From a virus: a stretch of 24,444 nucleotides of DNA. The stretch covers positions 1 through 24,444 of IMG/VR virus record IMGVR_UViG_3300048930_000110; one strand, given 5' to 3'. This document shows, in pieces, positions 11,596 through 19,830 of this stretch; the stretch's first letter is position 1; the number at the start of each line of letters is the position of its first letter. The notes under the pieces are model-generated. The model made no database searches, was not told where the DNA came from, and saw only the letters and a list, made by a program, of their open reading frames with translations. A program made the translations under genes and the position numbers.

Positions 11596-13199
11596 TAATG
11601 GTTCCCAAGTCTGCCGCACCACACGACGTAGCCGGGTTCGATCCCGTCGCTACAGCGGGTGACTGCTGGTATGACGAGGAAGCCGCCGAGAAGGCTGTGC
11701 GGTTTATCGGCAAGCTCAAGCACACGAAGGGCAAATGGGCGGGCCAGCCGGTCACACTTGAGCCCTGGCAACTGGCGTTCATCCGTACGCTCTTTGGTTG
11801 GAAGCGTCCGGACGGGACGCGACGCTTCCGCACGGCGTTCCTGTTCATCCCGCGCAAGAACGGCAAGAGCTTCCTGGCTGCGGCGATCGCTCTCTACGTT
11901 CTGTTCTGTGACGGCGAGGCTGAGGCCGAGTGCTACTGTGCGGCGTCGGATCGTGAGCAAGCGTCGTTGGTGTTCAAGGCCGCGGCGTCGATGGTCCGCA
12001 AAGAGCGGGTGCTAGATTCGGCCTGCAAGATACGCGACTCGACTCGCCGGATCGTCTACGGCGAATCGGTGTTGCGAGCGATCCCGGCGAATGAGGGCGG
12101 GTCGCACGGCTTCAACGCTCACCTGATTGTCGGCGACGAACTGCACACTTGGCCGAATCGGGATTTCTATGACACGCTGCACACGTCCACGGGCGCCCGC
12201 GAGCAGCCGCTAGAAGTCTATATAACAACCGCCGGTCACGATGACCAAAGCATCTGCCACGAGGTCTACAAGCGTGCCGTCGCTGTAAGGGATGGGCAGG
12301 TTGAAGACCAGTCATTCCTGCCGGCAATCTATGAAGCCGGCCCGGATGATGACTGGAACCTTGAAGAGACCTGGCGGAAGGCGAACCCGAACCTTGGCGT
12401 TTCGGTGCGGCTCGATTACATCCGCGACGAGGCGAAGAAAGCGAAAGAGAACCCGGCGTATGAGAACACGTTTCGGCGTTTGCACCTAAACCAGTGGACG
12501 GCACAAGACGAGCGATGGCTGCCGATGCAATCGTGGGACAACTGCCCGGCGGACTGGTTCGAGTTCGAGGACGGCGAGCCAGTGTGGTCGGGCTTGGACC
12601 TTTCGAGCGTCCGGGACTTCACGGCATTCGCGTCGGTATCAAAGACGGATAAAGGCTACCGCTGCAAAGTCCACTACTGGCTGCCGCAGAACCGTTTGGA
12701 CTACCTCGGGCGCAAGCACAACATCGCGGTCGAGAAGTGGATTGCAGCTGGCTGGATCACGCCAATTCCAGGCGACACGATCCACTACGAACCGATCATC
12801 CATTACATCGCCGAGCAAGCTAGGCGGGTGGATCAACGCGGTGTCGCTTATGACCCGTGGAACGCCCACGCTGTACGGCTGGAGCTTGAAGACAACCACG
12901 GGATAACGATGGTCGAGTGCCGGCAGGGCTTCAAGACCATGAGCAGCCCCAGCAAAGAGCTAGAGCGGCTTGTAGTGGAAGGCGACCTTGGGCACGGCGG
13001 CGACCCGGTGTTGCGCTGGATGGCCGACAACGTGGCGGTGCGGCGGGATGAGAGCGGGAACCTCATGCCTAAGAAGGGGCGGGATCAGGCTTACAGCCAT
13101 ATCGACGGGATCGTTGCTTTGATTATGGCGATCGGCGAGGCAGAGGCGGACTTAAACGGGTCGAGTATCTACAGCGAACCAGGGGCTATGGCATGGTGA
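11592..13199 (+). CDS. Phage terminase large subunit
   Basis: The start is GTG 11592 (overlapping the previous TGA) or ATG 11598, two codons later. The protein is 535 residues from the GTG. The ATPase half has Walker A-like PRKNGKS at 87-93 and Walker B LIVGDE at 178-183, then the coupling ITTAGHD at about 211-217. The RRLHLNQWT motif (295-303) marks the hinge. The RNase H-like nuclease half starts at GLDLSS (Asp336), with a further AYDPWNA and a C-terminal HIDGIVALIMAIG acidic site. This is the HK97-type TerL that pumps DNA into the prohead and cuts it. The stop overlaps the portal start. Confidence 0.95.
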   Translation: MIMVPKSAAPHDVAGFDPVATAGDCWYDEEAAEKAVRFIGKLKHTKGKWAGQPVTLEPWQLAFIRTLFGWKRPDGTRRFRTAFLFIPRKNGKSFLAAAIALYVLFCDGEAEAECYCAASDREQASLVFKAAASMVRKERVLDSACKIRDSTRRIVYGESVLRAIPANEGGSHGFNAHLIVGDELHTWPNRDFYDTLHTSTGAREQPLEVYITTAGHDDQSICHEVYKRAVAVRDGQVEDQSFLPAIYEAGPDDDWNLEETWRKANPNLGVSVRLDYIRDEAKKAKENPAYENTFRRLHLNQWTAQDERWLPMQSWDNCPADWFEFEDGEPVWSGLDLSSVRDFTAFASVSKTDKGYRCKVHYWLPQNRLDYLGRKHNIAVEKWIAAGWITPIPGDTIHYEPIIHYIAEQARRVDQRGVAYDPWNAHAVRLELEDNHGITMVECRQGFKTMSSPSKELERLVVEGDLGHGGDPVLRWMADNVAVRRDESGNLMPKKGRDQAYSHIDGIVALIMAIGEAEADLNGSSIYSEPGAMAW

Positions 13200-14857
13200 C
13201 AACGGAAGTCTTCGCTGGCCCCGGCGGGGTGTTTGAGCAGGCGGAGAACGCCTACAGCAGCGTATCCGAACCAGCGGAATGGTTTGTTCGTGCGCTCGGC
13301 GGAACGGCGGAGAGTGACGAGTCTGGCGTCGAAATCAACGAGACGACAGTTCTCACGCATGGCCCGGTATGGCAGGCTGTAAACGTGCTTGCCGGCGACG
13401 TGGGGCTGATCCCATTTAATGTACGGCGACGCCTGCCGAACGATGACGGATGGAAGATTGACGAACGGCACCCCGTTCACCAGATGCTGAACTACCGCGT
13501 CAACTACTTACAGACGCCGTCTCTGTGGAAGGAATGGGCGATCGCAACGCGGCTCATTTGGGGCAATGCGGTTAGCGAGAAGGTCTACGATGGACGTGGT
13601 AACGTCGTCGGCGCCAACCCGCTCCCGCCACAGCTACTCAACTACACCGTCGATGAGGAGACGGGGCAGCCTTACTACTACATGGCCCATCCGCGGCTCG
13701 GCTTCCTAACTTGGGAAGTTGAGGATGTGATTCACTTCCGCGGCCTAACTTCGGATGGGTTCTGGGGCTATCGACTAGCCCAGATCGCGGCGGGCGTTGT
13801 TGGGCATGGGCTTGCGCTGCGCAAGCATGGCAACAAGACGTTCAAGAATGGGGCACGTCCGGGCGGTGTGTTGCAGCATCCCAACAAGCTGCCGAAGGAG
13901 ACGCGAGAACAACTCCGCGAGGAATGGCACGCTGTCCACGGAGGCGTGGAGAACGCCGGAAAGATTGCGGTTCTTTGGGAGGGGATGACATTCAACCCGT
14001 ACACGATCAGCAACCACGATGCGCAATGGCTGGAGGCTATGCGGCTGGACCGTGAGCAGATCGCCGGATTATTCAACCTTCCGCCGCATAAGCTGGGAGC
14101 GCTGGAGAATGCCGCCGTGCGGGCGAACTTGGAAGAGCAGAACCGCGAGTATTACAACACGTCGCTCGCTCGCATCGTCAACGGAATGCGGGAGGAACTG
14201 AACTGCAAGTGCTTTCCGGTCAACAGCTACTTGCACGAGGTGCGGCCCGACCCTACCGAACTGCTGAAGGGCGACAAGAAAACGCAAGCCGAGACCGCGC
14301 AAGTCTTAATCGCTTCGACAGTCTGGAGCCCGAACGACGCCCGCCGCTGGATGGGCGAGAACCCGCGAGACGGCGGCGATGAATACGGGAACCCCAACAC
14401 GACGCCGGGTGAAGTAAAGCCGAAGCCGGAAGTGGAAGAGACAGGGGCAACCGAGATTGACACGACGCAAGTTGAGGACAGCGCCCGGCGTCTTGTGTCA
14501 TCGCAGGCCCGCAAGTTATGCGAGGCCGAGCGGAATCGGCTGGAGAACAAGGCGAAGGGCCGCCGCAACTTCAATGCTTTCGTCGATGCTTGGTACGGCG
14601 AAGGCGACTTCGAGCAGTTAGCGGCGGACACGCTAACGCCAGCGGTTGAATTGGTGGCTGGCCTCATGCCGCTCGCCGACATCGCTACGGCCCTGGCTGC
14701 CCACCAAGCGGCGAGCCGCGAAACGCTGGCGTCCTACGTGGCGGAAGCGGAGGGGCCGAAAGAATTGGCCCAGATGATCCACGATTGGTGGCCTGTCGAG
14801 AACAATACGCGGCGGATCGTCGCCTTACTATTTGGGGAACCTGATGAAAACGATTGA
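13193..14857 (+). CDS. Phage portal protein, HK97 family, extended C-terminus
   Basis: ATG at 13193 overlaps the terminase stop. The portal core (about 1-400) shows family landmarks: PVWQAVNVLAGDVGLIPFNV near the N-terminus, EWAIATRLIWGNAV, DVIHFRGLTSDGFWGY and the conserved QIAGLFNLPPHKLGALENA. After NARRWMGENP the protein continues with about 130 further residues of charged helix, making 554 residues where 400-450 is usual. The portal forms the dodecameric ring for DNA entry. The extension could contact a connector or the neighbouring protease. Confidence 0.93.
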   Translation: MVTTEVFAGPGGVFEQAENAYSSVSEPAEWFVRALGGTAESDESGVEINETTVLTHGPVWQAVNVLAGDVGLIPFNVRRRLPNDDGWKIDERHPVHQMLNYRVNYLQTPSLWKEWAIATRLIWGNAVSEKVYDGRGNVVGANPLPPQLLNYTVDEETGQPYYYMAHPRLGFLTWEVEDVIHFRGLTSDGFWGYRLAQIAAGVVGHGLALRKHGNKTFKNGARPGGVLQHPNKLPKETREQLREEWHAVHGGVENAGKIAVLWEGMTFNPYTISNHDAQWLEAMRLDREQIAGLFNLPPHKLGALENAAVRANLEEQNREYYNTSLARIVNGMREELNCKCFPVNSYLHEVRPDPTELLKGDKKTQAETAQVLIASTVWSPNDARRWMGENPRDGGDEYGNPNTTPGEVKPKPEVEETGATEIDTTQVEDSARRLVSSQARKLCEAERNRLENKAKGRRNFNAFVDAWYGEGDFEQLAADTLTPAVELVAGLMPLADIATALAAHQAASRETLASYVAEAEGPKELAQMIHDWWPVENNTRRIVALLFGEPDEND

Positions 14858-15497
14858 CGTATTCGGCGCGATTGGTGACGAGTGGGATGGTGCGACGGAC
14901 GCCCAGATCGCCGCACAGCTTGAAGGCTACAGTGGCCCGCTCACGGTGCGGCTCAACTCCCCTGGTGGGCTCGCTCACCACGGCGTCGCCATTTACAACC
15001 TGCTCAAACCGTTCGAGCCAACCATCGAAGTAATCGGGATGGCGGCTTCGGCGGCTTCTATCATCCTAATGGCCGGGAAGAATCGCATCGTGGCGACCGG
15101 CGCCAACGTGATGATTCACGATCCGTGGGGCATCCAGATGGGTAACGCCCGCGACATGGAAGAATACGGGGCCTACCTACGGACGGTCGGCAGGTCGCTC
15201 GCCACGATCTACGCCAAGCACGCCAAGCCGGATCACGATTGGTCCGCGGACATGGCAAAGACGACATGGTACACCGCAGAGGAAGCGGTTGCGGCTGGAC
15301 TCGCCGATGCACAGGACGAACGCGACGCCGAGTCGCCAACCGATGATGCTGCGTTGACGCTGGCGGCCCTTGGGTGCAGCCCGCCGTCAAGTTTGCTGAT
15401 GTGTAAGCCGAGCGAGGCCGCGGTCCAGGCAGCACGGTCGCGGCTATCGCGTTCCGTTCTCAAGCAGACGCGACTGCGAACGGCGCCTTTAGTTTGA
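14844..15497 (+). CDS. ClpP-like prohead maturation protease
   Basis: ATG at 14844 (GGGGAA upstream) gives 217 residues; TTG 14832 is in frame but precedes the better SD. The ClpP fold is clear. The substrate-binding strand is VRLNSPGG (35-42), the nucleophile is Ser69 in GMAASAAS, and His92 lies in MIHDPWG. The helix containing ARDMEEYGAYLR and the TAEEAVAAGLADA segment follow the ClpP/SppA pattern. It cleaves the N-terminal delta domain of the capsid protein during head maturation. The C-terminal 45 residues look unstructured. The last codons contain the -35 box of a promoter candidate for the capsid gene. Confidence 0.92.
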   Translation: MKTIDVFGAIGDEWDGATDAQIAAQLEGYSGPLTVRLNSPGGLAHHGVAIYNLLKPFEPTIEVIGMAASAASIILMAGKNRIVATGANVMIHDPWGIQMGNARDMEEYGAYLRTVGRSLATIYAKHAKPDHDWSADMAKTTWYTAEEAVAAGLADAQDERDAESPTDDAALTLAALGCSPPSSLLMCKPSEAAVQAARSRLSRSVLKQTRLRTAPLV

Positions 15498-15522
15498 CAA
15501 GCAGGCGTCCATTGTGTTAAAT
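15494..15522 (+). promoter_or_regulatory. Sigma70-like promoter with overlapping inverted repeat
   Basis: TTGACA (15494-15499, perfect -35) is followed by a 17-nt spacer and TTAAAT (15517-15522, four of six to TATAAT). A 9-bp inverted repeat, GCGTCCATT (15505-15513) with AATGGACGC (15520-15528), covers spacer and -10. It looks like an operator. It would drive the capsid gene and downstream head/tail genes. Confidence 0.62.
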
Positions 15523-15550
15523 GGACGCACAGACAACCTCTAGGGGCTGT

Positions 15551-15570
15551 CCGCAAGAAACATCTTGCGG
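15551..15570 (+). other. Leader hairpin
   Basis: A perfect 7-bp stem, CCGCAAG (15551-15557) with CTTGCGG (15564-15570), has loop AAACAT. It lies about 20 nt after the expected transcription start of the capsid promoter candidate. There is no T-run, so it is likely a leader RNA element that stabilises or regulates the transcript. Confidence 0.5.
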
Positions 15571-15607
15571 CGGCTTACTAGTTAAGCAGAGTTTTCGCCA
15601 TCAACAG

Positions 15608-15663
15608 ACGGCGGGGCTTGCTAGGCGTTTCCTAATCGAAACGCCGGCGAGCCTCGCCGTTTT
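15608..15663 (+). terminator. Long hairpin with short T-run in capsid leader
   Basis: The lower stem is 15608-15622 with 15646-15660 (15 pairs, three G-U). One bulged A (15623) separates it from the upper stem 15624-15631 with 15638-15645 (8 pairs, GGCGTTTC/GAAACGCC, loop CTAATC). TTTT (15660-15663) follows. About 23 pairs is very strong. It may be a partial terminator or attenuator, or a processing or stabilising structure that keeps capsid mRNA abundant. Confidence 0.6.
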
Positions 15664-15674
15664 GCATTGATGGA

Positions 15675-15700
15675 TGGTTCGCCGGCTTACCGGAGAACCA
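15675..15700 (+). promoter_or_regulatory. Hairpin that sequesters the capsid RBS
   Basis: TGGTTC (15675-15680) pairs with GAACCA (15695-15700), and CCGG (15682-15685) with CCGG (15690-15693); a G.A mismatch lies between and the loop is CTTA. The SD CCGGAGA lies in the 3' strand, and the stem ends two bases before the capsid ATG. The RBS would be masked unless the hairpin opens, which suggests translational control. Confidence 0.55.
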
Positions 15701-15701
15701 T

Positions 15702-17036
15702 ATGAAGACGAGTGCTGCCCTAGAGGCTGAGCGCATCGAAGCGCTCGACGAAGCTGAGTCGCTTTTCGCTGTGGCGGAAAGCGAGTCGCGTGACCTGACT
15801 GCCGCCGAGCAGTCGGAAGTTGACGCATTGCAAGCCAAGGCAGAAGCCCTGGCTACCGAACGGGACTCTGCCGCCAAGCGCGAGCGGTTCCGCGATCAGG
15901 CCCGCAAGGATCGCCTTGGGGCTCAGAATGTCGCCGGTCGCGCGGCACTCGGCCTCGGTTTGCCGGCTCAGAACGCCGACGCCAACAGTGAGCCGAGGAT
16001 TGAGCTTCGCAACCACCGCTCAAAGCACTTCAAGAACGCACGCGACGCTCACGTCGCCGGCTGCTGGATGCAGTACCAGCTAAGCGACAAGGCCGACGTT
16101 CGTCAGAAGGCGGCAGAAGACTTGCAGCGTTTCGACACCGAAGCGTTCAACGTGATGACCGCCGGCGCCCCGAACAAGGGCAGCATCTTCATTCCGTCGC
16201 CGATGGTTACGGAGATCATCAAGAACCGCGATTCGGTCGGTATCACGCCGCAGATCGCACGGTTCTACGGAATGTCCAGCGAGACGCTGATTATCCCAGA
16301 GGAAACGACTCGCCCCAGCGTCTATTACCCCGGCGAGACGCAGGAGCGGACCGCCAGCGACGCGACGGTTGAAGAGAACGAGCTGAAGGTGAAGGAGCGG
16401 GCCTGTCTCGTGAAGCTCACTAAGCAACTCATCGCCGACGCGGCGATCAGTGCTGCGGATTACGTTGTTGACACGATGAGCTACGAACTCGCTTACGCGA
16501 TGGACAATGAGCTTATCAACGGCGACGGCACTTCGACCTACGGACGCGAGGAAGGTTTGCTAAACCAACTTGCTGCCGGTCAAACGAGGACGGCGGCTAC
16601 CGGGAGTGATACGCTCGCAGAGCTTATCAACACCGAATGGACGCAGACCATTGCCGAGCTTCCTGGCAAGTACCAAGCCGGACGCCCTGCGTGGATCATG
16701 TCACGCGAGACTTGGGCTGGTTCGGTTCTGCCGCTGTCGATTGCGGCTGGTGGCAACACGGTCGCCAACATGCAAGCCGGCCTTGGTGGGCTGACTTGGC
16801 TTGGCTACCCGGTATTCCTGACGGACCTCATGCCCGCCGCTGCGGCCTCTACTGTGGTCGCACTCTTTGGCGATTGGTCGCGGGCTGTTGCTCTCGGTGA
16901 TCGAGGCGACATGCAGTTCGAGGTTAGCAACGACCGCTACTTCGAGTTCCGCCAGATCGGCATTCTCGCGACGCACCGTTACGACATCCTCGTTCACAAC
17001 AACGCCGCTTACTCGGCGCTCAAGACGGCTGCCTGA
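15702..17036 (+). CDS. HK97-type major capsid protein
   Basis: The start is ATG 15702 with CCGGAGA before it. The 444-residue precursor has an N-terminal charged coiled coil (about 1-65), the delta/scaffold domain that the upstream protease should remove. The HK97 fold follows. Typical elements are GSIFIPSPMVTEIIKN, the E-loop/P-domain region SSETLIIPEETTRP, and the segment VKERACLVKLTKQLIADAAI. The AYAMDNELINGDGT helix end is also characteristic, as are the A-domain strands PAWIMSRETW and LTWLGYPVFLTDLMP. The late FGDWSRAVALGDRG is the classic 'FGD' patch. It forms the icosahedral head. Confidence 0.95.
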   Translation: MKTSAALEAERIEALDEAESLFAVAESESRDLTAAEQSEVDALQAKAEALATERDSAAKRERFRDQARKDRLGAQNVAGRAALGLGLPAQNADANSEPRIELRNHRSKHFKNARDAHVAGCWMQYQLSDKADVRQKAAEDLQRFDTEAFNVMTAGAPNKGSIFIPSPMVTEIIKNRDSVGITPQIARFYGMSSETLIIPEETTRPSVYYPGETQERTASDATVEENELKVKERACLVKLTKQLIADAAISAADYVVDTMSYELAYAMDNELINGDGTSTYGREEGLLNQLAAGQTRTAATGSDTLAELINTEWTQTIAELPGKYQAGRPAWIMSRETWAGSVLPLSIAAGGNTVANMQAGLGGLTWLGYPVFLTDLMPAAAASTVVALFGDWSRAVALGDRGDMQFEVSNDRYFEFRQIGILATHRYDILVHNNAAYSALKTAA

Positions 17037-17075
17037 TAACGGCCCGTCGATCCACAACCACAACGGAGGCTCTAA

Positions 17076-17507
17076 ATGAGCGCACCAGTAAGAACGAATC
17101 TTGTGAGCGAGTGTCGAATCATCGACTTGCTCGACTACGCGAGCGGCACTGCCGACCGCTTGGGGCAGGTGGACGTTTCTGGTTACGAGGGCGCGTGCTT
17201 CATCGTGAAGTTTGCGACCATCGCAGCCGGCGCCGTGACCACGATCAACCTGCAAGAGCATGACGTTACTTCGACGGGCCAGACCGACATCGCAGGGATG
17301 ACGGCATCAGTAGCCGCAGACGACGACAACCAGACGTTCGTCTTTGACTACAAGAACCCGACAAAGAAGTTCCTCACGCTTGAGATCGACAAGGACGCGA
17401 CCAACGCCACCGCGGAAGTCGCGTTCGCGATTCTTTACAACGGCGACGCCCGCCCGGTAACGAACGCCGCCACGGACGAAATGACCGTCGTCACCGGTCA
17501 AAGCTGA
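17076..17507 (+). CDS. Capsid-associated (decoration-like) protein
   Basis: The start is ATG 17076 after AACGGAGG. The 143-residue beta-rich protein lies directly after the capsid gene. Its sequence (YEGACFIVKFATIAAGAVTTI, NLQEHDVT, then KKFLTLEIDKDATNATAEV) resembles the single-domain beta-sandwich proteins often found there. They include head decoration or stabilising proteins, so I infer a minor capsid role. No catalytic motif is seen. The stop overlaps the next start (TGATGA). Confidence 0.65.
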   Translation: MSAPVRTNLVSECRIIDLLDYASGTADRLGQVDVSGYEGACFIVKFATIAAGAVTTINLQEHDVTSTGQTDIAGMTASVAADDDNQTFVFDYKNPTKKFLTLEIDKDATNATAEVAFAILYNGDARPVTNAATDEMTVVTGQS

Positions 17508-18067
17508 TGATTCACGCCGTCACATCCCGTAATGGAGAGATCGTTTCGCTTGAAGAAGCGAAGCAACAACTCCGCGTATGGGATTCGGCGGAAGACAACC
17601 GCGTTAGCTTGCTGCTAGAGGCCGCCCGATCGTACTGCGAACGATGGGGCGAGATAACGCTGACACAGTCGGCGACGCGGACTGTCAAGTGCGAATGTTG
17701 GCCGAGTGGCGGGTGGGTACTTAAACACCCGCCCGTCACTGCGGTCTCTTCGATTACCTATATCGACGCCGACGGAGACACGCAAACGCTAGCCACGTCC
17801 AACTACCGGACGCACCTAACGGAAGCGGGCTTCGGACTGATTGAGTGGGACGATGACGCGACCTTGCCAACGCTCGATACGCGAGCCGACGCGGTCACGG
17901 TGACTTACACGACCGGCTGGGGCAGCGACGCTCCTGGGGATGCGAAGGCGGCGATCCTGTTGACGCTACAGAGCATCGACGCTCAGGGCGACACGAGAGA
18001 CCTAGCCTACGCCGAGAACGCCGCCAAGAGCTTGCTGAGCGGCCTAGCGGCGTGGACCTACGCATGA
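17507..18067 (+). CDS. Head-tail connector, phiE125 gp8-like
   Basis: The start is ATG 17507, overlapping the TGA before it. The 186-residue protein carries the gp8/gp6-type opening: SLEEAKQQLRV, then RVSLLLEAARSYCERWGEITL. The middle is the YIDADGDTQTL beta hairpin, followed by a VTVTYTTGWG strand and a C-terminal helix (DAKAAILLTLQSIDAQGD). Proteins of this type form the adaptor ring under the portal. It overlaps the next gene by four bases (ATGA). Confidence 0.85.
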   Translation: MIHAVTSRNGEIVSLEEAKQQLRVWDSAEDNRVSLLLEAARSYCERWGEITLTQSATRTVKCECWPSGGWVLKHPPVTAVSSITYIDADGDTQTLATSNYRTHLTEAGFGLIEWDDDATLPTLDTRADAVTVTYTTGWGSDAPGDAKAAILLTLQSIDAQGDTRDLAYAENAAKSLLSGLAAWTYA

Positions 18068-18402
18068 CAGCGAAGAAGGACAAGCGACTTGAACTGTGGC
18101 GCCGCGTCCAACCGGCGTTAGACACCCAGCCCAGCGACCCGACAGACGAAAAGGTCTCCGACATTTGGGCGTCAATCGAACCCAAGTCCGGCAGCGAAAG
18201 CGAGAGCGGAGACCAGCAGCAAGGGACCACGATGGTCACGATCACAACCCGCTGGGGGTTCTCGATTGCGGCGATGGATTCGAGCTGGTGGGCGACGCGA
18301 GTGAACCCAGTTACACAGTTAGTTGAGACCTACCACTTTGCGAGCGTCGTCAATGTTGGCGAGGCGAATCGGGAAGTGGTGATTGAGGCGGAGAGGGTGT
18401 GA
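18064..18402 (+). CDS. Head closure / head-tail joining protein
   Basis: ATG 18064 overlaps the previous stop (ATGA); GTG 18052 is in frame but lacks an SD. The 112-residue protein matches the size and layout of SPP1 gp16-like head-tail adaptors. It has a basic start (TAKKDKRLELWRRV), a 'VSDIWASIEPKSGSE' beta strand and loop, then VTITTRWGFSIAAMD and a closing REVVIEAERV strand. It plugs the connector after packaging. The assignment rests on position and pattern. Confidence 0.72.
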   Translation: MTAKKDKRLELWRRVQPALDTQPSDPTDEKVSDIWASIEPKSGSESESGDQQQGTTMVTITTRWGFSIAAMDSSWWATRVNPVTQLVETYHFASVVNVGEANREVVIEAERV

Positions 18403-18968
18403 TGGCGGGCAAGCCGATCATCGAAATCGAGGGCGAGGAGCTGCTGACAAAGCGGCTCGCGGCTCTTGAATCGAAGATGCAGCGCCAAGTTCTCACCAAG
18501 GCGGCGAAGGCGTGCGGCGCACTGGTAAAGAAGGATTACCAGTCGCGCGTTCCCGTAGACAGCGGGGCAATGCGGGCGTCCGTTCGGGTGCGAGTGCGAC
18601 GCTACAAGCACAAGGCGGACACCGGACGAAAAGTTATCGCCCGCGGCGGACGCATGGCGGGTCAATATGTGTCGATCAAGCGAGTGGTTGCTGAAGACAT
18701 CGGAGCGAATGTTTACATCGACCCGCGGGCACTGAAGAAGCAAGTCGGCAAACGCTCTAAGGGAGCGGTGCGAATCTTCTACAGCAAGGACAAGAAGGGA
18801 AAAACGCAAACCAGCGTCTTCTATTACCCGACGATTGTTGAGCTAGGTGGCAAAGACAGAAGCGGACACCGACCACTTACGAAGGCGCTTTACCTAAACG
18901 GCCCCGAATTGCGTGACGTTTACATCGGCAACCTTCGGGGACTCGTTGCACAAGCGGGAACAATGTGA
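18402..18968 (+). CDS. HK97 gp10-like head-tail protein
   Basis: ATG 18402 overlaps the previous TGA (TGATG); GTG 18399 is in frame. The 188-residue protein follows the gp10 pattern: IIEIEGEELLTKRLAALESK, then helix LTKAAKACGALVKKDYQSRV, and the diagnostic VPVDSGAMRASVRVR. An insertion of about 65 residues (about 60-125) rich in Lys/Arg precedes the conserved FYYPTIVELGGKDRSGHRPL and the C-terminal helix. It connects head completion to the tail terminator. The central insert is longer than usual for gp10 proteins. Confidence 0.85.
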   Translation: MAGKPIIEIEGEELLTKRLAALESKMQRQVLTKAAKACGALVKKDYQSRVPVDSGAMRASVRVRVRRYKHKADTGRKVIARGGRMAGQYVSIKRVVAEDIGANVYIDPRALKKQVGKRSKGAVRIFYSKDKKGKTQTSVFYYPTIVELGGKDRSGHRPLTKALYLNGPELRDVYIGNLRGLVAQAGTM

Positions 18969-19396
18969 TCCTCCCCGCCCTACGCACTCACCTGCTGAGC
19001 TTCACCGACCTAACCAACAAGATCGGCGCCCGCGTCTTCATCAACCGAGCGCCAGACAAGACCCCCGTCCCTTACATCCTGATTAGCTCATTCGCTGGCG
19101 ACACCCCTTACTCGCTGCAAGGCGAAGTCGGAATCGGGCAGCCGATGATCCAAGTCGCTGTCTGGGACCGCGACCCGAACGGACCCGACAAGGTGACGAC
19201 GGTTGTTGAGTTGGTGAGGGACAAGATGAGCGGATGGCGGGGCGAGTGGGGCGACGTGTTTGTCTGCGATTGTTCGCTGCAAGGCGAGCCAATCCTTAAC
19301 TCGGAAGCTCCCGACGATAAGTCGGACAACTGGTGGCACAGCGGCAATCTCGATTTCCAAGTCACGCACCGGCGGCCTGTGCCGTCGCTTTCATAA
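18965..19396 (+). CDS. Tail completion/terminator protein (gp17-like)
   Basis: The start is GTG 18965, overlapping the previous TGA (GTGA). The 143-residue protein has a typical tail-terminator pattern: ILPALRTHLLSFTDLTNKIG, strand ARVFINRAPDKTPVPYILIS, the YSLQGEVGIGQPMIQVAVWDRD core and the EILR-like helix TTVVELVRDKMSG. It should cap the tail tube as a hexameric ring. The two Cys in FVCDCSLQGE are probably incidental. Confidence 0.82.
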   Translation: MILPALRTHLLSFTDLTNKIGARVFINRAPDKTPVPYILISSFAGDTPYSLQGEVGIGQPMIQVAVWDRDPNGPDKVTTVVELVRDKMSGWRGEWGDVFVCDCSLQGEPILNSEAPDDKSDNWWHSGNLDFQVTHRRPVPSLS

Positions 19397-19407
19397 GGAG
19401 CTAGAGA

Positions 19408-19830
19408 GTGGCAGAGACAACCGGCAACGGGGCGACCGTTGTGCTGACTACCGATACGTTCGCGGCGTCCATCATCGACGCGAACCTCGGCGGGTGGTCG
19501 CTCGGAATGCTCGATGCGTCGCACCTTGGCACGACCGACACGATGGAGAAGGTGCTTGCCGACTTGGCGGAAGAGAAGCCGCTGTCGTTCAACTACTTCG
19601 TTGATATTCGGGACGACACGAAATGGGCGCCGACAAAGGGTCTGACCGACACGCTCACGATCACTTTCCCAAGCCAGACGGCTGGTACTGACGCAACGCT
19701 CGCCATGACGGGCGGCGTCACCGACGTGACCCACCCGACTCTCGCTAATAACCAGCTTGCTCAGGGCTCTTTCGAGTTCACCCCTGACGGCAAGACCGGA
19801 CCAACCTTCACGGAGGAAGCCGCATCGTGA
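19408..19830 (+). CDS. Major tail tube protein
   Basis: The start is GTG 19408, after a strong AAGGAG at spacing 7. The 140-residue protein has the beta-sandwich character of siphophage tube proteins. The segment IDANLGGWSLGMLDASHLGTT, the FNYFVDIRDDTKW strand and GLTDTLTITFPSQ are consistent with that. The position between tail terminator and assembly chaperones supports it. The size is on the short side for a tube protein, and no added Ig domain is present. Confidence 0.82.
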   Translation: MAETTGNGATVVLTTDTFAASIIDANLGGWSLGMLDASHLGTTDTMEKVLADLAEEKPLSFNYFVDIRDDTKWAPTKGLTDTLTITFPSQTAGTDATLAMTGGVTDVTHPTLANNQLAQGSFEFTPDGKTGPTFTEEAAS

